Assembly (NCBI GenBank): GCA_948567375.1
Contig: OX419758.1
Coordinates: 46,515,473-46,579,472, forward strand
Direction of reading: 5' to 3'
Source: Lunularia cruciata
Lineage: Eukaryota > Streptophyta > Marchantiopsida > Lunulariales > Lunulariaceae
Length of the DNA: 64,000 bases
A program made the position numbers and the translations under genes. Positions 9,798 to 20,760 of the stretch are shown in pieces. Under the pieces are notes generated by a model that saw nothing but the letters and a program-made list of their open reading frames with translations, was not told where the DNA came from and ran no database searches. Position 1 is the first letter of the stretch. Each line of letters begins with the position of its first letter.

Positions 9798-10295
9798 CTA
9801 ATCTTGAGAACTAGCTGATGAAGGTGGTAGTATTTCTGTAGCTGTACTAAGACTCTCTCCAAGATCCTTCACCAAAGTTTCCAAAAGTGCTTTTACTCCA
9901 CTACACTCATGTCCTTTTGGAAGTCCTTCAACTCCACAAACCTCACACAACTCTTTGGTCTTAGATCTTCTCCCTCCCAATCTTGGTGAAGAAGGTCCAA
10001 CATGCAAACCCAAGTCAAGTAAGCCTCTCCTTTCCCTCAATCTCTTGCTCTCAAAGGTCAATGGACATGAACTTGCCTTATGTCCCTTCTCTCCACATAG
10101 AAAGCACTTACACTCACTCTTTCCTCCAAGTGGTGTAGGTTTTTGGATCCTCTCAACACTCTCTTCAAATTCTATTGTAAACTCTTTTTTCCTCAAATCC
10201 ACCCCTACAATCACCTCAAACCCTTGAGGAACCTTGCATAATCTCAATTTCCACTCTTGATGACCCTCCATGTTCCCCAAGATGAATCTAAACAC
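9798..10295 (-). CDS. Zinc-knuckle ORF upstream of gag in the LTR element
   Basis: 165 codons. A CCHC knuckle of the nucleocapsid type (CX2CX4HX4C) lies near residue 82 (CFLCGEKGHKASSC). A second Cys/His cluster, CEVCGVEGLPKGHEC, follows. The N-terminal part (FEVIVGVDLRKKEF) is not recognised. An overlapping frame at 10244-10432 may be its 5' part after a frameshift, so the start is uncertain. It lies before gag, whereas the nucleocapsid normally follows the capsid. It could be an extra Ogre-like ORF1 or a rearranged gag piece. The function is unknown beyond likely nucleic-acid binding. Confidence 0.55.
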   Translation of the reverse strand: MFRFILGNMEGHQEWKLRLCKVPQGFEVIVGVDLRKKEFTIEFEESVERIQKPTPLGGKSECKCFLCGEKGHKASSCPLTFESKRLRERRGLLDLGLHVGPSSPRLGGRRSKTKELCEVCGVEGLPKGHECSGVKALLETLVKDLGESLSTATEILPPSSASSQD

Positions 10296-11108
10296 TCAAA
10301 CATGCTTTTTGTTGATCTCAAACTTCTCATGCATGAGATCTCCACTCTGCAGAATTGACCCTTCCTCACAATGTCACTCAAATCTCCCAACCAATATGTC
10401 ACAGTCCTCTGAAATTTTCCACACTTGATCATAACTCCAGTGCGTCCCTCCTTGCAAAATTTCAGATCTTTTCATCGAGCCATTTGGCCTAGACACCTTT
10501 CTATTCAGCATCCATATTTCAAATTTGGTCTGAAAACCACCCCCCTCACTTCAAAAACTCATAACGCCCTGCGAAAAATCGATCTCTCTCTAATTTTTGT
10601 GGCAGCAGGTAGGATACAATGCACTGAATTTTCTTGGAAAATTTCAGGACAATTCTCTGAAAATTGAAGAAATGGCAGACTCTGTACAATTTTCCAAAGA
10701 GCATGCAATTGCGGGAGGAGTTTACCCTATCAACTTTCAAAAATTCTAGCCCAGTGCGCATAGAAGCTCTCTCAATAATTTCAAGTGTGCTAACTGAAAG
10801 ATAACCCAAGCTATCATGTGTAGAAATCTCAAGTCCAGATCTCAAACTTGAGATTTTGCCCAAAATCACCTTAATCCCCAAAATCTGCAATCCATCTCAC
10901 ACAATCTCTCCAATTCCTCTCATGTGTACAAGATGTACAAAATCACCTCAAAGACATCATAATGAACTACAGGGTATACAAATGGATCTTGGTTCTCTAA
11001 CATAAGTTCAGCCCTCTCCTCTCCTAATGTTCTCACCAAGTGAGCTCTCATAGCCTCCTTCTGCCTAATGTAGAATTGGACGCGGAACATTATCTTGCCT
11101 TCTAGAGA

Positions 11109-11131
11109 GGTCCCGGCAACGGAACCAAAAA
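11109..11131 (-). other. Primer-binding-site-like motif after LTR
   Basis: Directly after the LTR end the minus strand reads TTTTTGGTTCCGTTGCCGGG. This resembles the TTTGGCGCCGTTGCCGGGG motif found just inside the 5' LTR of many plant Athila/Tat gypsy elements. The priming tRNA is not assigned. Confidence 0.55.
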
Positions 11132-11808
11132 TGTGAGCCGGCCTATCTCTCACTCAGGATGAACCTCTGATGGCTATTATGGTAGCGCACCATGGACTAA
11201 GAAGGCAAGGAACCCCAACTCCATCATACTCCTCCAAGGCTAACACTCCAAGACTCAAGACATTGCTCACTAGAGAACTCAATGAGAGAGAGATAGTTGC
11301 AAATGAAAGGATGATGAGTACCTCCTCACCCCTTGTTTATATACTTGTGAAATAGTTACGTACCAAAGTTACTAATTACCATAATAACTCAAGTTACTAG
11401 ACTAAAAGTCAAGTAAAGTCAAAAAGTAGAAAGGAATATCCATTCACATGGGCATATTCCCCTTATCTTGACCCAACCACTAAAGCAAGGATTCCTTCAC
11501 ATGGGCTATCCATGGACTAAAGAAGAATCCAAAACAAAAAGGCTTGCGGGCCCAAGAGTTCTCAACTCTTTCTCCAAAGCCAAACACCTAGGAATAATAC
11601 CAAGTCAACACACTAAAATCCAAAATAGTGGTGCTCATCTTTTCTACTTCCTCTAAAGTAAGGTCCACTCTATCTTAGCTATGACTAACTTTAGTTAACC
11701 ATGACTAATATAGAACCATCCTTTATCTTTATAAATAATATCTCTTAAGTACTTGTAATACCAAGCTAAATATCACAATACCACACACATACACAAATGG
11801 GTGTTACA
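11132..11808 (-). repeat. LTR of gypsy-like element, with TATA box
   Basis: On the minus strand it begins TGTAACACCC at 11808 and ends CTCACA at 11132, giving the TG...CA termini of an LTR. A TATATAAA box lies at about 11336-11343, followed by a short GGGGTGAGGAGG stretch where transcription would start. The second LTR is outside the window or deleted, so the ends rest on motif and context, not on a pair comparison. Confidence 0.7.
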
Positions 11809-13368
11809 GGCCAGACTTGTGAATAGGAACAACCTTCTTGAAGCACCATCTATCTGGAAAGCCACACTTGATTGCTGAGAAGTGAGTACTGAAATCAGAT
11901 GGCTACCGCCCCACTTTAGAAGTTCAACACATAGTCCATCAAGGTCTTCAGCCTTACCATTGGCCAACTTCTTCAATTGATACTTGACATCAGCTTCAGA
12001 GATGGTGAGAGCATATCCAAGGCAAGGTGCCATGCTTGGAGCATCAGGGAAAAAGTACAGATCTTTCACATAGTCACAAAGCTTGTTTAGGTCCAGCGGT
12101 GGAGATGGAGATCTGATGGTTACCTTCTTCCAAAAAGCCTTAGGATTGCTCCTCAATTCAGTGCTCAACTCAACCCCCTTGAGTCTCAAAAATGCCCGCT
12201 TTTTGCACTTCACCAACTTTTTGTATGAAACAAAGGCCCGATTTTGTGCAATCTGATCAAGAGACCTATCCATAGCTTTGATCCTTGCCATTTTGCAATC
12301 AGCATCATACCACCTATTGCAAGGGAGACCAAGTCTCTTCCTGTGGGAGCCTCTTGGAAAGAAAGTAGTTGATGTAGATTGAAGAAGCTCAACCAACTGA
12401 TCACTACGTTGTTGAAAATCAGAACTCCACTCCATAGAACTCAATTTCTCTTGGATAGCTTGTTGGTACAAGTCTCTCTTATGAAAATCTAGATGAAGTT
12501 TTTCTCTAAAGGCATGGTCAATGGGTAATGTGGTTCTATTGAGGCAAGGAAGAAGGATGGCACAAGATAGAGGTGCATGGTCTGATTCTGGTTGAGGATC
12601 TAAAACAATAAAATCTGAGACAAAGTGGATATCATTAGCTGAAGTGAGCATATAATCTATGGTGCTTGATCCACCTGAGGCAAAGCATGTGCTTTTACAA
12701 GTTTCTGGAAATTGAGAAAGGCCATTCAAGATCTTCAAGCTACAATTGGTACCAAAGCTCAAAAAGTGCTCACTCATGGGGTTGGACATAAGATCTTTGG
12801 AAGAGCGGGACCAAGCACTAGAATGATCAATCAAACTATGGAGAGGATCATTCTCAAAGTCACTTAAGTCAGGAATCTGAGTGGCTTGGATTCTAGCATT
12901 GAAATCACCAAGAACAAGGACTGCACCTTTACTTTGAAACTCTAACACATCCTTTGTCAAGGAATGGAAAGGCTGCATGGTGTTGAGAACTCCACTTGAA
13001 TAGATTGGTGATGTCAATGGGGCAAAGTAACAAACAGCAATGAAGCAAGGTGTGGCAACTCCTTCAATCCTCAGCCATTGGTATTGTCCATTTGAATCTT
13101 GACCTATCAAAGAGACTGATTTCTCAAAGCCAAATCTGACGTAAGTAGCAATACCTCCAAAGCCCCTTCCTTTGTGTTGCCTCCGCTTGTTCCAAGTTGA
13201 CCCAATAAGAGTGAAACCTTCAATGTCTTGAATGGTGTTTCTTTCATGTTCCCATGTCTCCACAAGATTGATCAGATCAGCATCATCCCACAAAGGCTTA
13301 GCGCTGGAGTACTTGGTTTGTGTGAGCCCATGTACATTCCAAAACAACACTCTAAGGGTCTGGAATTG
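11809..13368 (-). pseudogene. LINE ORF2 (endonuclease and RT start), type A'
   Basis: Continues in frame from the TAG at 13369-13371. All endonuclease motifs are present: WNVHGL, LVETW, LGDFNAR, STIDYML and SDHAPLS. The linker region runs up to GGSHLISVLTS. A 10-bp deletion near 11877 shifts the frame just before the copy is cut at 11808 by the LTR element. The RT palm is therefore missing. Confidence 0.85.
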
Positions 13369-14202
13369 CTATGCAACAGCTGACAATTTCTTTTGGGTAA
13401 ATCACAGCTCTATTATCTCTTAAGAATGCAACAAAGCCTGCTTGTTGAGCCTCGTTCACTTTTGCTAATTCTCCCTTCTTTGCTTGCCATTGGAGAGATG
13501 TGATATCAGGATCTAACCAGATGCGCCGCCCCTTCAATACAGCCTTGTTTGCCATCACTAAATTGCTTTGAGTTTCTGAGCCAAACCTCACCAAAATGCT
13601 TCTTGGTTGTGCACCTTGCTGTCCCTATCTATATGCTTGCACAATTTGAGCATCATGGACTCTCAGAGAATCAGCAATAAATTCACACACTATGGCCTTG
13701 GGTTCTTCCTTCTCAATCTCTGGCAAACCTAAAATCCTCAAGTTTTTCATTTTCACCAGTTGGTTCTCCTTTTCAACCTCATGCTCTTGCAAGTAAGAGA
13801 TTTGAGCCACCTTAGTAGCTTCAGCTTCATCTTCACTTCTAATGTGTCCACAATCTGTTGGAGCCCTCCGCTTTGTGTAGCAATGTCGTTGGCTTGTACT
13901 CCCAAAGATGCAACCTTCTCAGAAGCATCCACCATCCCCTTGGTTGATGTTAACAGCGAGATAGTACTCTTCTTTAGATCTTGAATCTCTTGGTTGACCA
14001 AGTTCAATGACTCTTTTATAGTGCTGATCTCAACCTTTACAACATCCATATCAGTCATGAGAGTACTCATGCACTGGGACATAGGTGCAAAGAAGCTTCT
14101 AAGCTCTTTGTGGAAATCATTAGATTTCCTTTACATTTCAGCTAATTGTTGTTGCTTCAAGGCTATATCTGCAATGTCTTTCACCATCTTGGACTCCTCC
14201 AT
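13369..14202 (-). pseudogene. LINE ORF1, type A', broken
   Basis: Starts at the MEESK-type ATG (14202). Disruptions are a TAC/TAT-to-TAA stop near 14130, a 7-bp deletion near 13826, a TAG replacing the Leu codon after QAYR at 13625-13627, and a one-base insertion near 13398. The TAG at 13625 is also present at the equivalent codon of the otherwise good A' copy (27677-27679). The terminal TAG with CAA-TTC context is kept at 13369-13371. Confidence 0.85.
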
Positions 14203-15118
14203 TATGCCAATCACTAATCACTCACAATAAATCTAGAAGTTTTACTTTCAACACCAAAACTTCAAGATTTTCAAGGTAACTTAGCTGTGATTTTACATCA
14301 CTAAGTACTACTAGCTAGGTATTGAAAGAAGGAACTGGAGAAGTTGGTTCTAATGAGATAAGAATCACCTCAAATGGACATGTGAATGTAAAGCTATTAC
14401 ATTCCAAATCAGTGGTGCACAAAGCTACCAAAGGCTGCAAAAATTGGGGTACCCAGAGCTCCAAATCTATCCTCTAAACTCTGTCAATAATTTTTCAATG
14501 TAAAGGCTTGACTGAGCTGATTCTAATGACACAAAGATCACTTCATCTGGATCATTGAGTACAAAGATACAATGGTCTGAATTTGCACTTCACAATGTTG
14601 TGATGTACAAAGAGTCACAGATCTCAAATTGTCACAACTTCCTTGTCTGATCTCCAATTGCAACAAATCAAAGCTCAAAAAAAACCTTGCATAGTGCTTG
14701 TTCTATTGCCACAAAAACCATTTGATTTGGACCTATAAGTACAGAGCAATCCTACTTCACATGTGTAGAATTTAACACCAAGTACTTGGAAGTATTGCAA
14801 TGAAGCAAATGGTCATATCATCAGCGTTGGATATCCAAATTCTTCAAATATGAAGTCAATAGAAAGCCTATGACAATGTGGTTCTTATGACACAAGAATC
14901 ACCTAGATTGGGTTTGTGAGTGAGGAGAACTGGCCCTGCAAAGTTGGAACTCTAAACACCAAGATGCATGAAATGTGACAGAATGGGAATTGCCACCACT
15001 GCTTGCTCAGACCTCCATGTGATACAAATTTGGACTTGAAACAGAGCTTGTAACTCATAGATTCTGATGCTGCAATTTTCACTGGATGTGCACTTTTGAC
15101 TGCGGAGCAATCCTCTCT
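14203..15118 (-). promoter_or_regulatory. LINE 5'UTR, type A' (5'-truncated)
   Basis: Nearly identical to the inner 0.9 kb of the A' leader at 28262-29741. It ends at about 15118 where an unrelated LINE piece begins, so about 0.56 kb of the distal leader is missing. The divergence from the 28262 copy looks very low, suggesting a recent common source. Confidence 0.75.
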
Positions 15119-15375
15119 CTCAGTTGAAGAAGGTGTTATTCAGATCTCTTGGGCAGCAAGCAGCAATACATAAGGAGTTTGACTCCTCACCCCAAGTTCA
15201 TCACACAAAAACAATTTTTGAACTTTCTCCACCTTTTGCCACCATGTCTTCTTAGTACCTGGACCCCAAATTTGAGCACCATAGAGAACCACCGGCTGCA
15301 CAAGAGATCTGAACAGCACCTTCTTCAACTCCCATGTGGTAAAGTGAGCAAGTCTAGAGCGGTTCATGAGTGAAT
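15119..15375. mobile_element. LINE ORF2 fragments in opposite orientation
   Basis: About 15119-15154 is plus strand (LKKVLFRSL region). From 15155 to 15375 the sequence is minus strand and covers the thumb/C-terminal region (MNRSRLAHFTTWELKKVLF to VRSQTPYVLLLA). The switch lies within the same part of the gene, forming a small imperfect inverted pair. It ends where the tail of the next element begins. Confidence 0.65.
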
Positions 15376-16628
15376 AATGAACAATGAACAATGAAATATA
15401 AAGCCCGAAAGACCCAAAGAGTCAAAAGGCTGGAAACACAATACAAAACACATGAAATGTGAGCCTAGGCAAGGGCCTAGGGCATCTGACCAATCTGTAA
15501 CAAATTGGTCCGATGTAAACTAACCTCTGTCATGTACTTCCCTAACGCTAAAGCTTCAACCTGTAAGAGAGTTGAGAAATCACTACAAGTCATCTGATGT
15601 CTAACTCTAATCTGCATGTAACAAGGGCAAACAATCAACACATGATGCTCATCCTCAACTTTGCTCATAGTACACAATTTGCAAAGTCGCATGGAGTGCT
15701 CTATCTGCTGCCAACGTCCTTGTTCTACTTCTAGTCTATGAGAACTAGTTCTATATTGAGCAATAACATGTCTAAGTGAAGTAGAAATCCTAGCCAGTAG
15801 ATAATCTTGCTCACAATACACCAACATAGGATTTACAAACTGCTGATAGAACACCATCTTGGTACCGGGCTGCTGCCATAAGCGAAGTAAGAACTGCTCC
15901 TTGATCACTTCTCGTAGTGCAATAGGCTCCAACTTCCAATGTCGCTCACAAACATTCCACCTTGTGGCCCATGCAATCAGATCTGTATACCAACCGACAG
16001 ATAGAGTGGCACAAAAAGCTTGGTAGGGAAGTCTCTCATGCTCCATGGATCTCACCTTAGTGGCATATGTGATAGCTAAAAACAAAGCTTCAGCCTCAAG
16101 TGGCAAAAACCCGGTTTCAGCAAGCAGCAATACATAAGGAGTTTGAGTCCTCACCCCAATTTCATCACACAAAAACAATTTCTGAACTTTCTCCACCTTT
16201 TGCCACCATGTCTTCTTAGTACCTGGACCCCAAACCTGAGCACCATAGAGAACTACCGGCTGCACAAGAGATCTGAACAACACCTTCTTCAACTCCCATG
16301 TGGTAAGGTGGGCAAGTCTAGAGCGGTTCATGAGTGAATACAAAGCTCTAAAGCCTGCATTGATTCTCATCTTCACACAAGTGGACCAACTATAGTCATG
16401 AGAAAACTCAAGGCCCAAGTACTTATAAGAAGAAACCTGCTCCAATTCCTGTCCATCAAAAAAGAAAGGTGTGACACCTTTAGAACCCACCACAATCACC
16501 TTGGACTTGTCAAGGTTCACTTCCATCTTTGTTTGATTGCAAAAGCAAAGTAGAGAATCCAACAGCTTCTGTAAACTTTGTGGATTTGTGGAGAGAAGCA
16601 CTACATCATCTGCATAAAGGAGTGCATG

Positions 16629-16706
16629 TGTTTTGTATTGTGTTTCCAGCCTTTTGACTCTTTGGATCTTTCGGGCTTTATATTTCATTGTTTCATTCTT
16701 TCATTG
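16629..16706 (+). mobile_element. 78-bp LINE 3'-end mini-insertion I
   Basis: Only the last part of the family 3' end is present (from TGTTTTGTATTG through hairpin C to TTTCATTG repeats). It is inserted opposite to the host LINE between its GCATG and TATCATC bases. The host sequence is known exactly from other copies (for example minus strand near 25340). No clear target-site duplication is seen. The insert's 5' side overlaps host CATG, which is also the native base string at that point of the 3'UTR. Confidence 0.85.
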
Positions 16707-16776
16707 TATCATCAAAGAGCCAACCTGTACACCTGTAGCTCCAGCTTCCATGAGTAGACTCTCTAGATCATCGATG

Positions 16777-16846
16777 TTTTGTATTGTGTTTCCAGCCTTT
16801 TGACTCCTTGGGTCTTTCGGGCTTTATATTTCATTGTTTCATTGTT
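16777..16846 (+). mobile_element. 70-bp LINE 3'-end mini-insertion II with TSD
   Basis: Starts at TTTTGTATTG and ends in TTTCATTG repeats. It is flanked by a 6-bp target-site duplication, TCGATG (16771-16776 and 16847-16852). Uninterrupted copies carry a single TCGATG at this place. The duplication marks it as a genuine target-primed insertion, not a deletion remnant. Confidence 0.9.
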
Positions 16847-18864
16847 TCGATGAAGATTCCGAACAGAGTTGGAGATAGAGAGCAACCTTGGATCACACCC
16901 ATTGTGCTAAGGACATCTTGAGAGCTCAAAGATGAAAGTTTCACAATCACTTTCTCATAGAGTCTTGAGATAGCACCAATCAGATCAGTTGAAACACACA
17001 CTTCAATGAGTCTCTCACTTAGAGATTTCCTTAGCACCTTATCAAAGGCCTTCCTGAAATCAATAAAGGCAACATAGAGAGCTCTCCCAACACCCTTGGA
17101 TTTCCACCACAAAACATGAAGAACTAATAGGTGGTCCAAAGTACTAAAGCTTGATCTGAAACCAGCTTGGCACTTAGCTCGAATTTTGTGCTTTTCAGCC
17201 CAAGTGCTCAACCTTGACTCCAAAATTCGACCATACAACTTGGCAAAGACACTACCAACAAGTATGGTACGGTAATTGGTGACAACATCTCTTTGGCCAG
17301 ACTTGTGAATAGGAACTACCTTCTTGAAGCACCATCTATCCGGAAAGCCACACTTGATTGCCTCATTCAAATGAGAAGTGAGTACTGAAATCAGATGGCT
17401 ACCGCCCCACTTCAGAAGTTCAACACATAGTCCATCAAGGTCTTCAGCCTTACCATTGGCCAACTTCTTCAATTGGTATTTGACATCAGCTTCAGAGATG
17501 GTGAGAGTAGATCCAAGGCAAGGTGCCATGCTTGGAGCATTTGGGAAAAAGTACAAATCCTTCACATAGTCACAAAGCTCATTCAGGTCCAGCGATGGAG
17601 ATGGAGATCTGATGGTTACCTTCTTCCAGAGAGCCTTTGGATTGCTCCTCAGTTCAGTGCTCAACTCAACTCCTTTGAGTCTCAGAAATGCCCGCTTTTT
17701 GCACTTCACTAACTTTCTGTATGAAACAAAGGCTTGATTTTGTGCAATCTGACCAAGAGATCTATCCATAGCTTTGATCCTTGCCAGTTTGCAATCAGCA
17801 TCATACCACCTATTGCAAGGGAGACCAAGTCTCTTCCTGTGGGAGCCTCTTGGAAACAAAGAAGTTGATGTAGATTGAAGAAGTTCAATCAATTGATCAC
17901 TACGTTGTTGAAAATCAGAACTCCACTCCATAGAACTCAAATTCTCTAAGATGGCTTGTTGGTACAAGTCTCTCTTGTGAAAATCTAGACGAAGTTTGCC
18001 TCTAAAAGCATGGTCTATAGGTAATGTTGTTCTATTGAGGCAAGGAAAAAGGATGGTACAAGATAGAGGTGCATAGTCTGATTCTGGTTGAGGATCTAAA
18101 ATAGCAAAATCTGAGACAAGATGGATATCATTAGCTGAAGTGAGCATATAATCTATGGTGCTTGATCCACCTAAAGCAAAGCATGTGCTTTTACAAGTTT
18201 CTGGAAATTGAGAAAGGCCATTCAAGATCTTCAAGCTACAATTGGCACCAAAGCTCAAAAAGTACTCACTCATGGAATTGGACATAGGATCTTTGGAAGA
18301 GCGTGACCAAGCACTAGAATGGTCTATCAAGCTGTGGAAAGGATCATTCTCAAGGTCGCTCAAGTCAGGGATCTGAGAGGCTTGGATCCTAGCATTGAAA
18401 TCACCAAGAACAAGGACTGCATCTTTACTTTGAAACTCTAACACATCCTTCGTCAAGGAATGGAAAGGCTGCATGGTGTTGAGAAGTCCACTTGAATAGA
18501 TTGGTGATGTCAACGGGGCAAAGTAACAAACAGCAATGAAGCAAGGTGTGGCAACTCCTCCAATCCTCAGCCATTGGTATTGTCCACTTGAATCTTGACC
18601 TAGCAAAGAGACTGATTTCTCAAAGCCAAATCTGACGTAAGTAGCAATACCTCCAAAGCCCCTTCCTTTGTGTTGTCTCCGCTTGTTCCAGGTTGAACCA
18701 ACAAGAGTGAATCCTTCAATGTCTTGAATGGTGTTTCCTTCATGTTCCCATGTCTCCACAAGATTGATCAGATCAGCATCATCACACAAAGGCTTAGAGC
18801 TGGAGTACTTGGTATGTGTGAGCCCATGAACATTCCAAAACAGTACTCTAAAGGTCTGGAATTG

Positions 18865-19704
18865 CTATGCAGTAGCTGATAATTTCTTTTGAGTAATCAC
18901 AGCTCTATTATCTCTCAAGAATGCAACAAAACCTGCTTGTTGACCCTCCTTCACTTTTGCTAATTCTCCCTTCTTTGCTTGCCATTGGAGAGGTGTGAGA
19001 TCAGGGTCCAACCAGATACGCCGCCCTTTTAGTATAGCTTTGTTCCCCATCACTGCATTCCTTTGAGTTTCTGAGCCAAACCTCACCAAAATGCTTCTTG
19101 GTTGTGCACCTTGTTGTCCCAATCTATATGCTTGCAAAATCTGAGGATCATGGACTCTCAAAGAATCAGCAATAAACTCACACACTATGGCCTTGGTGTC
19201 TTCCTTCTCAATCTCAGGAAAACCTGAAATCCTCAAGTTCTTCATTCTCACCAATTGGTTCTCCTTCTCAACCTCATGCTCTTGCAAGTAAGAGATTTGA
19301 GCCACTTTCGTAGCTTCAGCATATGACTTCATCTTGACCTCTAATGTGTCAACCATCTCTTGCAGCCCTCCATTTTGTGAAGCAATGTTGGTGGCTTGTG
19401 CTCCCAAGGAAGCAACCTTCTCAGTAGCATCCACCATACCCTTGGTGGAGTCTAACATCAAATTGCTACTCTTCTTGAGTTCTTGGATATCTACGGTGAT
19501 TGAATTCAAAGATTCTTTCACAGTCAAGACATCAACTCTTACGGTTTGCAAATCTGCCATAAGAGTGTTCATGCATTGAGACATGGGGGCAAAAAAGCTC
19601 TTGAGTTCCTTGTGGAAGTCATTTGCTTTCCTATACATTTCAGCAAGCTGTTGCTGTTTTGAAGCTATGTAAGCAATGTCTTGCATCATCTTGGAAGCTT
19701 CCAT
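18865..19704 (-). CDS. LINE ORF1 protein, type B, intact
   Basis: 279 codons, with the same start, length and terminal TAG as the plus-strand copy at 7117-7956 and only a few residue differences (for example MADLQTVRVD versus MEDLQTGRAD). The coiled-coil N-terminal half carries the MSQCMNTLM segment and the RRM-like domain carries RSILVRFGS. The stop is followed in frame by CAA TTC CAG and then ORF2. The intact frame supports recent activity of the type-B lineage. Confidence 0.9.
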   Translation of the reverse strand: MEASKMMQDIAYIASKQQQLAEMYRKANDFHKELKSFFAPMSQCMNTLMADLQTVRVDVLTVKESLNSITVDIQELKKSSNLMLDSTKGMVDATEKVASLGAQATNIASQNGGLQEMVDTLEVKMKSYAEATKVAQISYLQEHEVEKENQLVRMKNLRISGFPEIEKEDTKAIVCEFIADSLRVHDPQILQAYRLGQQGAQPRSILVRFGSETQRNAVMGNKAILKGRRIWLDPDLTPLQWQAKKGELAKVKEGQQAGFVAFLRDNRAVITQKKLSATA

Positions 19705-20760
19705 TCTAAAAGTTCTAACAGATACTATGAGAGTGTATCCTCTGGTTCACTCACACTTTGTGAACACCAATAGCTCTACACCAAAAATCAACTCCTTTGG
19801 ACTTGTAAATCAAAAGTTACAAACTTTTGAATTTGAGTTTTTCCTACATGAAAATTTTGAAATCCTACAGATTTCGAAAATTCATAACCTTGGCTACAGT
19901 ACTTTAAAACCTACAATATATGACTCAATCAAAAGCTCTTGGGAAATTATATCCAATGAATCAAAAATGAAGTCATTTGAGCCAATAGACATGAAGTTAT
20001 GACCTCTAGAGTTCTCTATGGTAAACTTCTAAACCTCATTGAATCACAGAATTCAAATGCTCATAACTTCAAGCACAAAGCTTCAAATTCTATGAAATGA
20101 CTTTCAATCAATAGCTCTTGACAAGACGCTTCTAATGAGTCCAAGATCACCTCATTTGAAGATGTGAGTCCAAAGTTCCAGCCTCTGAAAGTTCAAGATT
20201 TGAGCACCACCAACCCCACAAGAACACAAATTGATGAATTTCGAAACTTCTTCCATAGAACTCCAACTTCAGCAACTAGGAATTCAAAAGAAAGCACTCT
20301 CACAGCTGTTTCCAATGAGTCCAAGATTGAAAGATTTGGACATGGAACCAAAAAGTTACAAGGTGTTGAAAATTGAGCTCAAACCCTAAAATCTATGAGA
20401 GATGGCAGAATTCGAATCTTCATAACTTTCTTTGTGTATGTGCTGTGCAAGCCACATTAGTATCAATCGAAAGAGCTTTCAAAGGCGCTTCCAATGCCAC
20501 AAAAAGCACTCCATTTGGACACCATATGATGAAGATTCGAACTCTCAAGTCTAGCTCTTGTATCAGAAATTTCAATCACTCATAACGTTTCGTACAAAAC
20601 TCAAAATGACACAATCTTGGTGGCTATGGAAAGGTGGTGGCAAGGCGCTTCGAACGAGACCAAAACCGCAACGTTTGGACATGTATGTAGGGAGATATGG
20701 CTTCTCAAACTTTTGGGACTCCTCTCCTCTCAAACTTTCGGAACTCCACTCCTAACTTTC
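19705..20760 (-). promoter_or_regulatory. LINE 5'UTR, type B
   Basis: Complete leader of about 1.06 kb. Its 5' end near 20750 carries the GAGTT-CGAAAGTTTGAGAGGAGAGGAG-like start seen at 6100 and 40350. It shows the same diverged ~150-180 bp units as the other type-B leaders. Beyond 20760 another minus-strand LINE begins directly. Confidence 0.7.

Larger units (their letters stand above)
8833..11808 (-). mobile_element. Ty3/gypsy-like LTR retrotransposon, 5' part only
   Basis: Read on the minus strand: a 677-bp LTR (11808-11132), a primer-site-like motif, about 0.8 kb of leader, an ORF with zinc-binding motifs (10295-9798), a purine-rich stretch (about 9625-9585) and a gag ORF (9561-8833). 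Gag is cut by the type-B LINE at 8832. Protease, RT, integrase and the 3' LTR are absent from the window. The LTR start abuts a minus-strand LINE at 11809, so the element inserted into that LINE. The extra ORF between primer site and gag recalls the Ogre/Tat group, but without pol this is an inference. Confidence 0.75.
15477..18864 (-). pseudogene. LINE ORF2, type B, split by two 70-78 bp inserts
   Basis: Endonuclease motifs occur in the first 260 codons. The RT has AFIDFRKAFD and QGCSLSPTLF before the second insert, then LLYADDVVLL after the first insert. The C-terminal finger is CKLCTMSKVEDEHHVLIVC. Two plus-strand tail insertions interrupt the frame, one at FGIFI-DD and one just before HALLYADD. 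The encoded protein would nick target DNA and prime reverse transcription of LINE RNA there. The stop TAG forms part of the terminal CCTAGG hairpin. Confidence 0.85.
15376..20760 (-). mobile_element. Full-length type-B LINE with two tiny internal insertions
   Basis: Complete element on the minus strand: leader 20760-19705, intact ORF1 19704-18865, ORF2 18864-15477 and 3' end plus TTCATTG tail to 15376. Its length is about 5.2 kb after discounting two opposite-strand tail insertions at 16629-16706 and 16777-16846. Apart from those inserts no stop is seen in either ORF, so it was probably competent until recently. Confidence 0.85.
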
